Shown in pieces: positions 48,759 to 58,524 of a stretch of DNA of 64,000 nucleotides (position 1 is the first letter of the stretch; each line of letters opens with the position of its first letter). The notes beneath the pieces were generated by a model that was given only the letters and a program-made list of their open reading frames with translations, ran no database searches and was not told the DNA's origin. The position numbers were made by a program, and so were the translations under genes. The stretch is taken from NCBI GenBank assembly GCA_037200045.1, contig JBBCHM010000002.1, positions 62,001 to 126,000 of the forward strand, given 5' to 3'. This DNA comes from Rhizomicrobium sp. (GTDB lineage: Bacteria > Pseudomonadota > Alphaproteobacteria > Micropepsales > Micropepsaceae).

Positions 48759-50522
48759 ATGAAAACAGACCCTGCATCGGCACGCGCCGGCAGCCGCGCG
48801 TTTCTGTCGCTCGTCCGCGCGATCGCCGACTTCGCCGGGTCGCGGGGTTTGCTCGCTTTGCTCTACATCGGCTTGGGCGCGGTGTTCGAGGGCGTCGGGC
48901 TTCTGCTCATCATTCCGTTCCTGGCGCTGGTCATGGGCATGGGCGGCGCGGCCGGCGGGTTTCAGCGCGCGGTCGCGGACCTATTCGCCGTCCTGGGCAC
49001 CGCCACGGCCTCGGGACGGCTCGCGATCCTGATGAGCGGATTCGCGATCCTGATGGTCGTGCGCGGCGTCGTGATCGCGCTGCGCGACCGGACCGTCATG
49101 TCCCTGCAGATCGGCTTCGTCGAGCATCTGCGCGGCGCGGTCGCCGAGGCCCTGGCCGGAGCCGGCTGGGACCAGGTCCTGCGGCTGCGCCATGCCCGGG
49201 TCCTGACCATCATGAGCAACGACATCCAGCGCATTTCCGCGGCCATGAACTTTCTGCTGCAGGCCGTCATCGCCAGCGTGATCCTGCTGGCGCAGTGCGC
49301 GATTTCGTTCGCGCTGTCGCCGCTGCTGGCGCTGTTTTCCTTCGCGCTCCTCGTCGCCGGCGCGATTGCGATGGTGCCGGTCCTGCGCCGCGCCCGCGCG
49401 CTGGGCCGCTTCGTCGGCGCCACCAATCTGACCCTGATCGACAATGCCAGCCAGTTCCTGGACGGCCTCAAGCTGGCCGTCAGCCAGGATCTGCAAGGCG
49501 GGTTCGTATCGGAGTTTCGCACGACGCTGGCCGATCTCTCGTCCGTTCAGCTCGAATATTTCGGCCGGCAATCGGCGACGCGTTCCGCGCTCGTCACGCT
49601 GTCCGCGCTGGTCGGCATGATCGTCGTGCTGGTCGGATTTGCCGTGCTGAACCTGCCGGCGCCGGTGCTCATCACATTCGTGCTGGTGATCGGACGCATG
49701 AGCGGCCCGGCGATGCAGATCCAGCAGGGATTCCAGCAGCTCGCGCACGGACTGCCGGCCTTCGAATCCATCACCGAGCTTCTCGCCGAGTTGCGGCCGC
49801 CGCCGCGCCCGCAAATCGCGGCGACGCGGCGGCCGCTGGAGGGAGAGATCGTGTTCGAGGCCGTGACCTACCGCCATCCCCAGGCGGACGATCTCAAGGC
49901 GCAGGGCGTGCGGGCGGTGAACCTGACGATCGCGCCCGGCACGGTGCTCGGCATCGCCGGTTCGTCCGGCGCCGGGAAGACGACCTTCGCCGATCTGCTG
50001 GTCGGGCTGCTCCGGCCGCAGGCGGGCCGTGTCCTGGTGGGGGGCGTCGCGCTCGACGACGCCACGCTCGCGGCCTGGCGGTCGCGCCTCAGCTATGTCT
50101 CCCAGGACCCGTTTCTCTTTCACGATACCGTCCGGCGCAATCTTCTCTGGGCAAAGCCCGACGCGAGCGAGAGCGACATGTGGGAGGCGCTTGCGCTCGC
50201 GGGCGCCGACGGGATCGTCAAACGCATGGACGGCGCGCTGGACGCCGTCGTCGGGGAGCGCGGCACGCTGGTCTCCGGCGGCGAGCGCCAGCGCATCGCG
50301 CTCGCCCGCGCGCTCCTGCGCGAGCCGCGGCTGCTCGTCCTGGACGAAGCGACGAATGCGATCGACATCGACGGCGAACGTACGCTTTTGCAGCGCCTGC
50401 TTGAGATGCAGCCGCGACCCACCATCGTCATGATCGCACACCGCGCCGAAACGCTCGCGCTGTGCGACCGTGTCGTTCGCATGACGGATGGATCATTGGC
50501 CGACGATGCGCCGACCCAATAG
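48759..50522 (+). CDS. ABC-type exporter, fused TMD-NBD
   Basis: 587 residues from ATG 48759. About six TM segments in the first ~310 residues (GLLALLYIGLGAVFEGVGLL, LLIIPFLALVMGMG). NBD has Walker A IAGSSGAGKTTF (about 401), SYVSQDPFLFHD (Q-loop), signature VSGGERQRIALARA (about 505), Walker B LLVLDEATNAID (about 525) and switch His in MIAHRAE. It resembles the other exporter in the window but is not a close duplicate. Substrate unknown; lipid, peptide or glycolipid export are all possible. It stands alone, outside the polysaccharide island. Confidence 0.82.
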   Translation: MKTDPASARAGSRAFLSLVRAIADFAGSRGLLALLYIGLGAVFEGVGLLLIIPFLALVMGMGGAAGGFQRAVADLFAVLGTATASGRLAILMSGFAILMVVRGVVIALRDRTVMSLQIGFVEHLRGAVAEALAGAGWDQVLRLRHARVLTIMSNDIQRISAAMNFLLQAVIASVILLAQCAISFALSPLLALFSFALLVAGAIAMVPVLRRARALGRFVGATNLTLIDNASQFLDGLKLAVSQDLQGGFVSEFRTTLADLSSVQLEYFGRQSATRSALVTLSALVGMIVVLVGFAVLNLPAPVLITFVLVIGRMSGPAMQIQQGFQQLAHGLPAFESITELLAELRPPPRPQIAATRRPLEGEIVFEAVTYRHPQADDLKAQGVRAVNLTIAPGTVLGIAGSSGAGKTTFADLLVGLLRPQAGRVLVGGVALDDATLAAWRSRLSYVSQDPFLFHDTVRRNLLWAKPDASESDMWEALALAGADGIVKRMDGALDAVVGERGTLVSGGERQRIALARALLREPRLLVLDEATNAIDIDGERTLLQRLLEMQPRPTIVMIAHRAETLALCDRVVRMTDGSLADDAPTQ

Positions 50523-50537
50523 ATAGGCCGCGCGGGA

Positions 50538-50990
50538 TTACCGAAGCTTCGGAAAGATCGAGGCCCGGACGCGGTCGCCCGGCACAATTCCCAACTTCTT
50601 CGCAAGCCCGCCATTGATCTCGATGACCGCCCGCACCGGCTCGGCGGCCAAGATCTCGGCGGTCGAATAAGGGACGGCGTTGGCGGCGATGGTCGAAATC
50701 GTCCCGTCCTGCCGGACGAAGAGCATGTCGAGCGGCAAGGGCGTGTCCTTCATCCAGAACGCCGTCATCACCGGCGCGCCGAAGTCGAACAGCATGCCGG
50801 CGTCCGGCGCCAGATGGGTCCGGTGCATCAGACCCAGCGCGCGCGCGGCATCGTCGGCCGCAAGCTCCACATGAAAGACATGCCGGCCGTTGTGGGCCTG
50901 GATGGCGATGGCTTCGGTCGGAAGCGCCGCCGCGCCGGCCGGAGTAAGCGCCAGCAAAACGAAGGCGATCAGGACTGCGGCGCGACGCAT
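50538..50990 (-). CDS. DUF192-family secreted protein
   Basis: 150 residues. An N-terminal signal peptide (AAVLIAFVLLALTPAGAAALP) precedes the DUF192 core, HRTHLAPDAGMLFDFGAP, FWMKDTPLPLDMLFV and VIEINGGLAKKLGIVPGD. The family is usually ~110-150 residues and its function is unknown; it is often extracytoplasmic. No operon partner is obvious. It lies 59 nt before the acyltransferase gene in the same strand. Confidence 0.85.
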   Translation of the reverse strand: MRRAAVLIAFVLLALTPAGAAALPTEAIAIQAHNGRHVFHVELAADDAARALGLMHRTHLAPDAGMLFDFGAPVMTAFWMKDTPLPLDMLFVRQDGTISTIAANAVPYSTAEILAAEPVRAVIEINGGLAKKLGIVPGDRVRASIFPKLR

Positions 50991-51048
50991 GAGGGCCTTT
51001 CACATCTTCGCATGGGCATGCCTGTATACCAGCGTTCGCGCGGAACGG

Positions 51049-52110
51049 TCAGTCGCTGATCGCCGACATGGCTTCGCCGAGGGCGGCCTCGGGCCGGGGC
51101 TTGCGGATCGTGGCGCGAACGCGCACCAGCGGGTCCTCGACGAACCGCAGCACCGCCAGGGACGCAAGAAGCGACAACACACCGGCGATCAGCAGCAATT
51201 CCAGGCTCTGCCCGACCCCGGCGATCCGGATCGCCAGCGCCCCCAGCGGCCAGTGCAGCAGAAAGAGCGGATAGGAGAGCCGGCCCAGCGCACCGGCCAG
51301 GGCCTTGGCGGGCCGCAGCGCCTCGTCCAGCCGGCTGTTCCACAGGCCGAGCATGAGGATGCCGGCCGCCGGCGCGCCGAGAAACTCGTTCACGGTCTGC
51401 GACCCGATAAACGGGCCCCAGGCGAGGACTTCGAACAGGCCGAAACCGATCCCCGCGACCAGCAGGGGGCGGACCGGCCGCAACCGGTCGCGCAGCAGAA
51501 ACACCGTCGAGCCGATGAAGAAGGCGTCCGCGTTGCCGATCGGCGTGCCGTAGAACGACACCGGCGACCACCAGAAGGCGCAATAGGCCGAGACGGCGAG
51601 CGACACCGGCAGCAGGAAATAGGTGAGCCTGGGCCGCGCCGCCGTCAGCAGCCCGACCACGAGATAGAACCACAATTCGGTGTGCAGCGACCACGCCGCC
51701 GGCAAAAGCCGGCTGACGGTCTGCTGCGTCAGTCCGAACACCGCGAGATTGGCCATCCAGTCGGCGGCCGTGGCCGGCAGCAGGAGCGAGGGATGCAGCG
51801 CCGTGCTGGTGGGCACCAGCAGCACCACGATGACGCCGACGGCGAGGCAGGCCCAATAGGTCGGATAGATGCGCAGGAACCGGTTGGCCAGGAACGCCGC
51901 CGGCCGGCCGGCATAGCGCGTCGTCGCGACCATGGAGATCAGGAACCCGCTGATGCAGAAGAACGCCTCCACCGCCAGCCGGCCGGTCTGTGGAGGGACG
52001 AGGCCCGACAGATGTTCCGACATCACCATCAAAGCGAGCGAGAAACGGAACAGGCTGAGCGCGCTGGACGCGCCGGCCACTGTCGTGGTTCCTGTCCGCA
52101 TCTGCGCCAT
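51049..52110 (-). CDS. acyltransferase family 3 (OafA/YrhL-like) membrane protein
   Basis: 354 residues from ATG 52110. About ten TM segments. Early FRFSLALMVMSEHLSG carries the active-site-like His, FFCISGFLISMVATTRYAG is the family motif, and RFLRIYPTYWACLAVG is typical of Acyl_transf_3. YPLFLLHWPLGALAI is the late conserved block. These enzymes O-acetylate sugars of surface polysaccharides in the inner membrane. The island is 12 kb away, so a link to that glycan is only an inference. Confidence 0.85.
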   Translation of the reverse strand: MAQMRTGTTTVAGASSALSLFRFSLALMVMSEHLSGLVPPQTGRLAVEAFFCISGFLISMVATTRYAGRPAAFLANRFLRIYPTYWACLAVGVIVVLLVPTSTALHPSLLLPATAADWMANLAVFGLTQQTVSRLLPAAWSLHTELWFYLVVGLLTAARPRLTYFLLPVSLAVSAYCAFWWSPVSFYGTPIGNADAFFIGSTVFLLRDRLRPVRPLLVAGIGFGLFEVLAWGPFIGSQTVNEFLGAPAAGILMLGLWNSRLDEALRPAKALAGALGRLSYPLFLLHWPLGALAIRIAGVGQSLELLLIAGVLSLLASLAVLRFVEDPLVRVRATIRKPRPEAALGEAMSAISD

Positions 52111-52145
52111 GGACAATCAGCCGCGACCCGGCAACGCGCGACCCA

Positions 52146-52787
52146 TCACCTGGCTCCGCCGCCGTCGATCTCGGTGGGAAGCCGGCCCTGGATCGCCGCC
52201 AGCTCGTTGCGCACGCGGCTCATGGGATAGGCGTACATCAAGCGATGACCGTTCTCGTCATTGTAGCCGAAGGTGACGCCGACGATCGCGCCACTGATCG
52301 CGTCGACGACCGGCCCGCCGCTGAAGCCCGGACCGGCATTGCCCTCGTATATAAAGGCGCCCTGCACGATACAAGTTTCGCAGCGCGCCTCGACCGCGCG
52401 GTCGAGCAGGCTGACCACGCCGCGCGCCTCGCGCACCTCGCCATGCGGGCCCTGGCCGTAGGCGATGACGCGCTCGCCGACTATGGGCTGGCCATAGACC
52501 GGCGAGGCCGCGCGATCGACGCGGAAGAACAGCAGATCGTAATTGCGCGAGGTCCCGATGACCGCGGCGTCGCCGAGAAAATCGCCATTGTGAGCGTTGG
52601 TAACCGCGATGCCCGGCGCCAGGACGAACGCGGCGCCCCGGTTCTCCATCACCGCATAGGTGCGGCCTTCGAGCGGTATGTAAGAGCGCGCCACTTCGGA
52701 ATTCACGAAGCTCGCCGACGGCTCGCCCGACGCCGTGGCGCAGCCGCCGAGCGCAAGCGCAAGCAGGGCCGCCGGTGCAAATCGCAT
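52146..52787 (-). CDS. trypsin-like serine protease lipoprotein
   Basis: 213 residues. LALALGGCATASG is a lipoprotein signal with lipobox ending at Cys16. The protease core has AVTNAHNGDFLGD (catalytic His), NYDLLFFRVD (likely Asp) and GNAGPGFSGGPVVDAISG (catalytic Ser in GFSGGP). A CETCIVQGA pair (CxxC) may form a disulfide. No PDZ domain. Anchored in the inner or outer membrane facing the periplasm; substrate unknown. It starts 36 nt before the acyltransferase in the same direction. Confidence 0.78.
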   Translation of the reverse strand: MRFAPAALLALALGGCATASGEPSASFVNSEVARSYIPLEGRTYAVMENRGAAFVLAPGIAVTNAHNGDFLGDAAVIGTSRNYDLLFFRVDRAASPVYGQPIVGERVIAYGQGPHGEVREARGVVSLLDRAVEARCETCIVQGAFIYEGNAGPGFSGGPVVDAISGAIVGVTFGYNDENGHRLMYAYPMSRVRNELAAIQGRLPTEIDGGGAR

Positions 52788-52800
52788 GCGACGGACCGGG

Positions 52801-53250
52801 CTAGAACGGAATCTCGTCGTCCATCTCTTCGCGCTGGAAGCTGGCCGGCGCCTCGCTGGCGCCGACCCGTTCGCGCCCGCCCCCGCCGCCGCCTTCGCCC
52901 TTGCCGTCGAGCATCACCAGCGTGCCGTTGAAGTTCTGCAGCACGACTTCCGTCGAATAGCGCTCATGCCCGTCCTTGTCGGTCCATTTGCGCGTCTGGA
53001 GCGCGCCTTCGAGATAGACCTTGGAGCCCTTGCGCAGATATTTTTCGGCGATCTCGGCCAGGTTCTTGTTGAAGATGACGACGCGGTGCCACTCGGTCTT
53101 TTCCTTGCGCTCGCCGCTCGCCTTGTCGCGCCAGCTATCCGAGGTCGCCACCGAGAGATTCACGATCGGATCGCCGCTCGTCATGCGGCGCGTTTCCGGA
53201 TCCTTGCCCAGATTGCCGACCAGAATGACCTTGTTGACGCTGCCCGCCAT
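52801..53250 (-). CDS. ssb: single-stranded DNA-binding protein
   Basis: 149 residues from ATG 53250. OB-fold core [50 protein letters not shown] and [21 protein letters not shown] Gly-rich linker (about 117-125) and the conserved acidic tail DDEIPF complete it. It binds single-stranded DNA as a tetramer in replication and repair. In many alphaproteobacteria ssb is adjacent to uvrA; here an FAD oxidoreductase lies between. A LexA-like box lies about 91-105 nt upstream. Confidence 0.95.
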   Translation of the reverse strand: MAGSVNKVILVGNLGKDPETRRMTSGDPIVNLSVATSDSWRDKASGERKEKTEWHRVVIFNKNLAEIAEKYLRKGSKVYLEGALQTRKWTDKDGHERYSTEVVLQNFNGTLVMLDGKGEGGGGGGRERVGASEAPASFQREEMDDEIPF

Positions 53251-53340
53251 GACCCGTCTCCGTTTCTCGTTGGCGCCGAACCTAAGCCTCGACGGCTTCA
53301 AGAACCATCGGTCCGGCACTTGGTGCCTGTGGGCATCTTA

Positions 53341-53355
53341 GTTCACTGTTTGTTC
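53341..53355. promoter_or_regulatory. LexA (SOS) box GTTC-N7-GTTC between ssb and FAD oxidoreductase
   Basis: The exact alphaproteobacterial LexA consensus GTTC-ACTGTTT-GTTC is present. It lies 91 nt upstream of ssb (minus) and 55 nt upstream of the FAD oxidoreductase (plus), so it could repress either or both. Confidence 0.7.
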
Positions 53356-53409
53356 CGTGACAAGACCGCCGCGATCCGCGTTGAGTATGATTGGGCAAGA
53401 AGGCGAACC

Positions 53410-54831
53410 ATGAAACTTTCCCGACGCGCATTCACCGCCGGCCTCGTCGCGGCGCCGGCGATCCTGAAGGGCGCGCCTGCCGCAACGCCACCGTTGCCGA
53501 ACATCGCTTCCGAGGACGCGGTTTTCGTCCGGCCCGGCGATGCGCTCTATGAGAGCACCCTGCCCGCCTACAATCTTCGCACCGAGCTCAGGCCGTCGCT
53601 GCGCATCCTGGTGAAGACCGCGCGCGGCGTGGCACAGGCGCTCGATTGGGTGCGCGGCAAGAACCTGCCCTTCGCGCTGCGCAGCGGCGGCCATTGCTTC
53701 GAGGGCTTCTCGCAGAGCGCGAGCGTCGTGATCGACACGCGGCTGATGAAGGCCATCTCCTTCGATGCGCGCACCGAAGTGCTCTCGGCCGGCGCCGGCG
53801 CCACGCTGGGCGACATCTACCGTTTCGTCGGTCCGCGCGGCTATGGCTTTCCCGGCGGCTCCTGCCCGACCGTCGGCATTTCGGGCCACACGATGGGCGG
53901 CGGTTTCGGCCTGCTCGCGCGCGAACGCGGGCTCGCCTGCGACAGCCTCGTCGGCCTCGACCTGGTCGATGCCGATGCCGCACCGGTGCGCGCCGACGCG
54001 AACACGAATGCCGATCTCTTCTGGGCCTGCCGCGGCGGCGGCGGCGGCACGTTCGGCGCCGTGGCGCGGCTCGACTTCGCGATAGAGCCGATCGGTCCGG
54101 TCGCGGTCTATGCCGCGACCTGGACGTTGAAGCTTCGCGAGGCCCTGGCGCTGTTTCGCGCCTGGCAGGATTGGGCGCCACGCGCGCCGGACGGGATTAC
54201 CGGCATCTTCAAGCTCTCCAAGCGCGGCGACGGCCGCATCGTCATGCATATCGCCGGGCAATCGACGGGCTCGGCCCCGGCGCTGCGGCGCGAATTGCGC
54301 GCCCTGACGGATGCGGCCGAGCCGGCGAACGGCCTGGCCATCTCTTCGATGAGCTTCCTCGCCGCCGTCGACCACTTCTCCGGCGGCTGGGGCTACGAGT
54401 CCAAATACTCGAAGGGAAAGTCGGACTACGTGACGACCCCGCTCGACGACGCCGGCATCGAGACCCTGATTGGCGGCATCGCCGCGCTGCCCGCGAACGA
54501 GGTGATCGCGATCTGCGACGCCTATGGCGGCGCCCTCGCGCGGGTCGGCGCCGACGCCACCGCCTTCGCCTATCGCGCCGGGACGCAATTCTGCATCCAG
54601 TACTATACGAGCTGGCAGAATCCGGGCGCCGGGGCGCGCCGCCTGGCGGACCTTCGCGGGCTCCATGCCGCGATGCGTCCCTGGTCCGGCGGCGCCTATG
54701 TGAACTATTGCGACCTCGACCTCGCCGATTGGCAGCAGGCCTATTGGCGCCAGAACCTGCCGCGCCTGAAGGCGGTCAAGGCGAAGGCCGACCCGGACAA
54801 CGTGTTCCACCACGCCCAGAGCGTGGCCTGA
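53410..54831 (+). CDS. BBE-type FAD-linked oxidoreductase with Tat signal
   Basis: 473 residues from ATG 53410. The N-terminus LSRRAFTAGLVAAPAIL is a Tat-type signal (SRRxF). The FAD domain has ALRSGGHCFEGFS (His for 8-alpha linkage) and GGSCPTVGISGHTMGGGFG (Cys for 6-S linkage), so bicovalent flavin as in berberine-bridge-like enzymes is likely. C-terminal BBE part includes VNYCDLDLADWQQAYW. It oxidises an alcohol, sugar or aromatic compound in the periplasm. It interrupts the usual ssb-uvrA pair and lies just after a LexA box. Confidence 0.82.
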   Translation: MKLSRRAFTAGLVAAPAILKGAPAATPPLPNIASEDAVFVRPGDALYESTLPAYNLRTELRPSLRILVKTARGVAQALDWVRGKNLPFALRSGGHCFEGFSQSASVVIDTRLMKAISFDARTEVLSAGAGATLGDIYRFVGPRGYGFPGGSCPTVGISGHTMGGGFGLLARERGLACDSLVGLDLVDADAAPVRADANTNADLFWACRGGGGGTFGAVARLDFAIEPIGPVAVYAATWTLKLREALALFRAWQDWAPRAPDGITGIFKLSKRGDGRIVMHIAGQSTGSAPALRRELRALTDAAEPANGLAISSMSFLAAVDHFSGGWGYESKYSKGKSDYVTTPLDDAGIETLIGGIAALPANEVIAICDAYGGALARVGADATAFAYRAGTQFCIQYYTSWQNPGAGARRLADLRGLHAAMRPWSGGAYVNYCDLDLADWQQAYWRQNLPRLKAVKAKADPDNVFHHAQSVA

Positions 54832-54901
54832 GCGCGGCGGCGGGCGAAACGCTGCTGCCAAATTCCTGACGTGGCGCGGGGTACCATGGCGCTGAACGGA
54901 T

Positions 54902-54916
54902 GTTCTTGTTATGTTC
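54902..54916 (+). promoter_or_regulatory. LexA (SOS) box GTTC-N7-GTTC upstream of uvrA
   Basis: GTTC-TTGTTAT-GTTC matches the consensus exactly and lies 158 nt before the uvrA ATG. uvrA is a classic SOS gene in this class, so LexA control is expected. Confidence 0.8.
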
Positions 54917-55074
54917 CATACGATTCCCGCAAGGCTTGCGCTTTGCGGGTTCCGTCCCCAGATAATCCGCCTCGCGGCCCGGCCGCCGCGGAAATCCAGG
55001 GACCATGACAGGCACGCGGTTGCGGGTGCGAAGCCCGGCAGCCAAAGTGCGCGTTTCGACGAAGTGAAAGAGCG

Positions 55075-57966
55075 ATGCTAAAGAACATTTCCATCCGCGG
55101 GGCCCGCGAGCACAACCTCAAGAACGTCGATGTCGAGATCCCGCGCGACTCGCTGACGGTGATGACGGGGCTTTCCGGCTCGGGCAAATCCTCGCTCGCC
55201 TTCGACACGATCTATGCCGAGGGCCAGCGCCGCTATGTCGAGTCGCTGTCGGCCTATGCGCGCCAGTTTCTCGAACTGATGCAGAAGCCCGATGTCGATC
55301 ATATCGAGGGCCTGTCGCCGGCGATCTCCATCGAACAGAAGACGACCTCGCGCAACCCGCGCTCGACGGTCGGCACCGTCACCGAGATCTACGATTATCT
55401 GCGCCTGCTGTTCGCGCGCGTCGGCGTGCCCTATTCGCCGGCCACCGGCCTTCCGATCGAGAGCCAGACCGTCAGCCAGATGGCCGACCGCATCCTGGCG
55501 CTGCCCGAGGGCACGCGGCTCTATCTGCTGGCGCCGATGGTGCGCGGCCGCAAGGGCGAGTACCGCAAGGAATTCGCCGAGCTGCAGAAGAAGGGCTTCC
55601 AGCGCGTCAAGGTCGACGGGAAGTATTACGAGATCGGCGCCGTGCCGGCGCTCGACAAGAAGCTGAAGCACGACATCGAAGTGGTGGTCGACCGCATCGC
55701 GGTGAAGAAGGACCTCGGCAACCGGTTGCCGGATTCGATCGAGACCGCGCTCGGCATCGCCGACGGCTTGGTCATCGCCGAATTCGCCGACGAGAAGGAC
55801 AAGGACGGCTCGCCCAGGCAGCTTCTCATGTCGTCGAAATTCGCCTGCCCGGTCAGCGGATTCACGATTCCGGAGATCGAGCCGCGCCTGTTCTCGTTCA
55901 ACAATCCGCACGGCGCCTGCCCGGCCTGCGACGGGCTCGGCACCCAGCTCTATTTCGATCCGGCGCTCGTGGTGCCGGACGGTTCGCTGACGCTGCGCAA
56001 GGGCGCCATCGCGCCGTGGTCGAAGGGCTCGTCGCCCTACTACCTCCAGACGCTCGAAGCGCTGGCGCGGCACTACAAATTCTCGCTCAACGAGGCCTGG
56101 GACGACCTGCCGAAGAAGGCGAAGGAGATCATCCTGCACGGCTCGGGCGAGGACGAGATCAAGTTCATCTATGACGACGGGTTGCGCCGCTACGAGACCA
56201 AGAAGAGCTTCGAGGGCGTCATCCCGAACATGGACCGCCGCTTCAAGGAAACCGATTCCGCCTGGGTGCGCGAGGAGCTCGAGCGTTTCCAGGACACGTC
56301 TCCGTGCGATGTCTGCAAGGGCTATCGGCTGAAGCCGGAGGCGCTGGCGGTCAAGATCGGCGGCCTGCACATCAGCCAGGTCTGCGAGCAGTCGATCCGC
56401 AACGCCGACGCCTGGTTCCGCGACATCGACAAGAAGTTGAACAAGCAGCAGAACGAGATCGCGGCGCGCATCCTGAAGGAGATCCGGGCGCGGCTGAAAT
56501 TCCTCAACAATGTCGGCCTCGACTATCTGACGCTGGCGCGCGCCTCCGGCACGCTGTCGGGCGGCGAGAGCCAGCGCATCCGGCTGGCATCGCAGATCGG
56601 CTCGGGCCTGACCGGCGTGCTCTATGTGCTCGACGAGCCGTCGATCGGCCTGCACCAGCGCGACAACGAGAAGCTGCTCGAATCGCTCAAGGGCCTGCGC
56701 GACATGGGCAACACCGTGATCGTGGTCGAGCATGACGAGGAGGCGATCCGCACCGCCGATCATGTGATCGACATGGGTCCGGGCGCCGGCATCCATGGCG
56801 GCGAGATCGTCGCCGAGGGCACGCCGGACGAGATCATGCGCAATCCCAACAGCCTGACCGGCAAGTACCTGACGGGCCTGGAGCAGATTCCCGTGCCGGC
56901 GCGGCGGCGCAAGGCGATGCACGACCGCTGGCTGAAAATCGTCGGCGCCAAGGGCAACAATCTCAAGAACGTCACCGCGTCGATCCCGCTCGGCACGCTG
57001 ACCTGCGTCACCGGCGTGTCGGGCGGCGGCAAGTCCACGCTCACTATCGAGACGCTGTTCAAGGCCGCCTCGCGCAAGCTCAACCAGGGCCGCGAGCATC
57101 CCGCGCCGCACGACCGCATCGAGGGGCTGGAATATCTCGACAAGGTCATCGACATCGACCAGAGCCCGATCGGCCGCACGCCGCGCTCCAACCCGGCGAC
57201 CTATACCGGCGCCTTCACGCCGATCCGCGACTGGTTCACCGAACTGCCGGAAGCCAAGGCGCGCGGCTATCAGCCGGGGCGGTTCTCCTTCAACGTCAAG
57301 GGCGGACGCTGCGAAGCGTGCCAGGGCGACGGCGTCATCAAGATCGAGATGCACTTCCTGCCCGACGTCTACGTGCAGTGCGACGTCTGCAAGGGCAAGC
57401 GCTACAATCGCGAGACCCTGGAAGTGAAATTTCGCGACAAGTCGATCGCCGACGTGCTCGACATGACGGTGGAGGCGGCGGCCGACCTGTTCAAGGCGGT
57501 GCCGTCGATCCGCGAGAAGATGGACACGCTGACCCGCGTCGGCCTGGGCTACATCTCCGTCGGCCAGCAGGCGACGACGCTGTCGGGCGGCGAGGCGCAG
57601 CGCGTCAAGCTGTCGAAGGAATTGTCGCGCCGCGCGACGGGGCGCACGCTCTACATCCTCGACGAGCCGACCACCGGCCTGCACTTCCACGACGTGAAGA
57701 AGCTGCTCGAAGTGCTGCACGAGCTGGTCGACAACGGCAACACGGTGGTGGTGATCGAGCACAATCTGGAGGTCATCAAGACCGCCGACTGGATCATCGA
57801 CCTCGGCCCCGAGGGCGGCGACGGCGGCGGCGAGCTGGTCGCGTCCGGCACGCCGGAGGACGTCGTGAAGGTCGCGCGGAGCTACACCGGCCAATACCTG
57901 AAGCCGCTGCTGAAGAGCCGCGCGCCGGAAAAGGCGACGGCGAAAAAGTTGAAGGCGGCGGAATAG
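55075..57966 (+). CDS. uvrA: excinuclease ABC subunit A
   Basis: 963 residues. First Walker A is [21 protein letters not shown] (partial quote), first signature [16 protein letters not shown], then [16 protein letters not shown]; second Walker [16 protein letters not shown], second signature [16 protein letters not shown] and [15 protein letters not shown]. The second zinc finger is intact (CEACQGDG and CDVCKG). In the first, the leading pair reads CPVSG instead of CPxCG, while CPACDG is present. It recognises bulky DNA lesions for nucleotide excision repair. ATG 55075 fits the family N-terminus. Confidence 0.97.
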   Translation: MLKNISIRGAREHNLKNVDVEIPRDSLTVMTGLSGSGKSSLAFDTIYAEGQRRYVESLSAYARQFLELMQKPDVDHIEGLSPAISIEQKTTSRNPRSTVGTVTEIYDYLRLLFARVGVPYSPATGLPIESQTVSQMADRILALPEGTRLYLLAPMVRGRKGEYRKEFAELQKKGFQRVKVDGKYYEIGAVPALDKKLKHDIEVVVDRIAVKKDLGNRLPDSIETALGIADGLVIAEFADEKDKDGSPRQLLMSSKFACPVSGFTIPEIEPRLFSFNNPHGACPACDGLGTQLYFDPALVVPDGSLTLRKGAIAPWSKGSSPYYLQTLEALARHYKFSLNEAWDDLPKKAKEIILHGSGEDEIKFIYDDGLRRYETKKSFEGVIPNMDRRFKETDSAWVREELERFQDTSPCDVCKGYRLKPEALAVKIGGLHISQVCEQSIRNADAWFRDIDKKLNKQQNEIAARILKEIRARLKFLNNVGLDYLTLARASGTLSGGESQRIRLASQIGSGLTGVLYVLDEPSIGLHQRDNEKLLESLKGLRDMGNTVIVVEHDEEAIRTADHVIDMGPGAGIHGGEIVAEGTPDEIMRNPNSLTGKYLTGLEQIPVPARRRKAMHDRWLKIVGAKGNNLKNVTASIPLGTLTCVTGVSGGGKSTLTIETLFKAASRKLNQGREHPAPHDRIEGLEYLDKVIDIDQSPIGRTPRSNPATYTGAFTPIRDWFTELPEAKARGYQPGRFSFNVKGGRCEACQGDGVIKIEMHFLPDVYVQCDVCKGKRYNRETLEVKFRDKSIADVLDMTVEAAADLFKAVPSIREKMDTLTRVGLGYISVGQQATTLSGGEAQRVKLSKELSRRATGRTLYILDEPTTGLHFHDVKKLLEVLHELVDNGNTVVVIEHNLEVIKTADWIIDLGPEGGDGGGELVASGTPEDVVKVARSYTGQYLKPLLKSRAPEKATAKKLKAAE

Positions 57967-57988
57967 CTGGATTTCGGAGCAGCTTGTT

Positions 57989-58315
57989 TTGAGCGAAGTG
58001 CTGAACGACATCAAAGCGCTTGTGGCGCGAGGCGATGTAGTCGTTTCTCTGCACGGCTTTCGCGAACTGGCGGCGGATGGTATTAAATTCGATGAAATCG
58101 TCGCGAGTGTTCGCCTCGCGATCGAGATTGAGGCCTATCCCGACTATGGAAAGGGACCCTGTGTCTTGGTGCTGCAAACAGATCTCAATGGCGACGCCGT
58201 ACACGTCCTGTGGGGTATCGCCAAAGGGACATCCCGGCCTGCCGTGCTTGTAACGGCTTATCGCCCGGAAACTGAGCGTTGGTCGGCGGATTTTATGAGG
58301 CGCAAAAAGCCATGA
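57989..58315 (+). CDS. DUF4258-type (RelE-like) toxin candidate
   Basis: 108 residues from TTG 57989, with GGAG about 9 nt upstream; a GTG three codons later is possible. VSLHGFRELAADGIKFDEIV, PDYGKGPCVLVLQTD and VHVLWGIAKG with VLVTAYRP are DUF4258 features (R/H then YRP end), a fold related to RelE/ParE RNase toxins. It overlaps the next small gene by 4 nt (ATGA), the toxin-first arrangement seen in several TA families. It follows uvrA by 22 nt but is unrelated in function. Toxicity is inferred, not shown. Confidence 0.65.
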   Translation: MSEVLNDIKALVARGDVVVSLHGFRELAADGIKFDEIVASVRLAIEIEAYPDYGKGPCVLVLQTDLNGDAVHVLWGIAKGTSRPAVLVTAYRPETERWSADFMRRKKP

Positions 58316-58518
58316 CGCGAAGCACGACCGAATTGGTTCACGTTGGCAAATATGCGGCACAAGTACCGATCGAACTGGTCGAAGAAGAAGGCGGCTGGTC
58401 GCCATACCTTTCGGTGGAAGACGTACACAAGCTGGAAGCCGTCCGAGCCGCGCTTCAAGCCGGCGACATTGCGACGGCAAAAAAATACGGCCGCGTCTTC
58501 GAATTGATGCCTGTCTAA
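58312..58518 (+). CDS. putative antitoxin partner of the DUF4258 protein
   Basis: 68 residues from ATG 58312. MTRSTTELVHVGKYAAQVPIEL (partial) and EEEGGWSPYLSVEDVHKLEAV, with a helical acidic second half ending YGRVFELMPV. No YgiT-type zinc finger is present, unlike other DUF4258 partners. Coupled translation and size fit an antitoxin that binds the toxin. No DNA-binding motif is obvious. I do not recognise a named family. Confidence 0.55.
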   Translation: MTRSTTELVHVGKYAAQVPIELVEEEGGWSPYLSVEDVHKLEAVRAALQAGDIATAKKYGRVFELMPV

Positions 58519-58524
58519 GCGCCG

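Noticed and set aside
55078..58014. 978-codon open frame antisense to uvrA
   Set aside because: It mirrors uvrA exactly and arises from codon bias in GC-rich DNA; its sequence has no family features.
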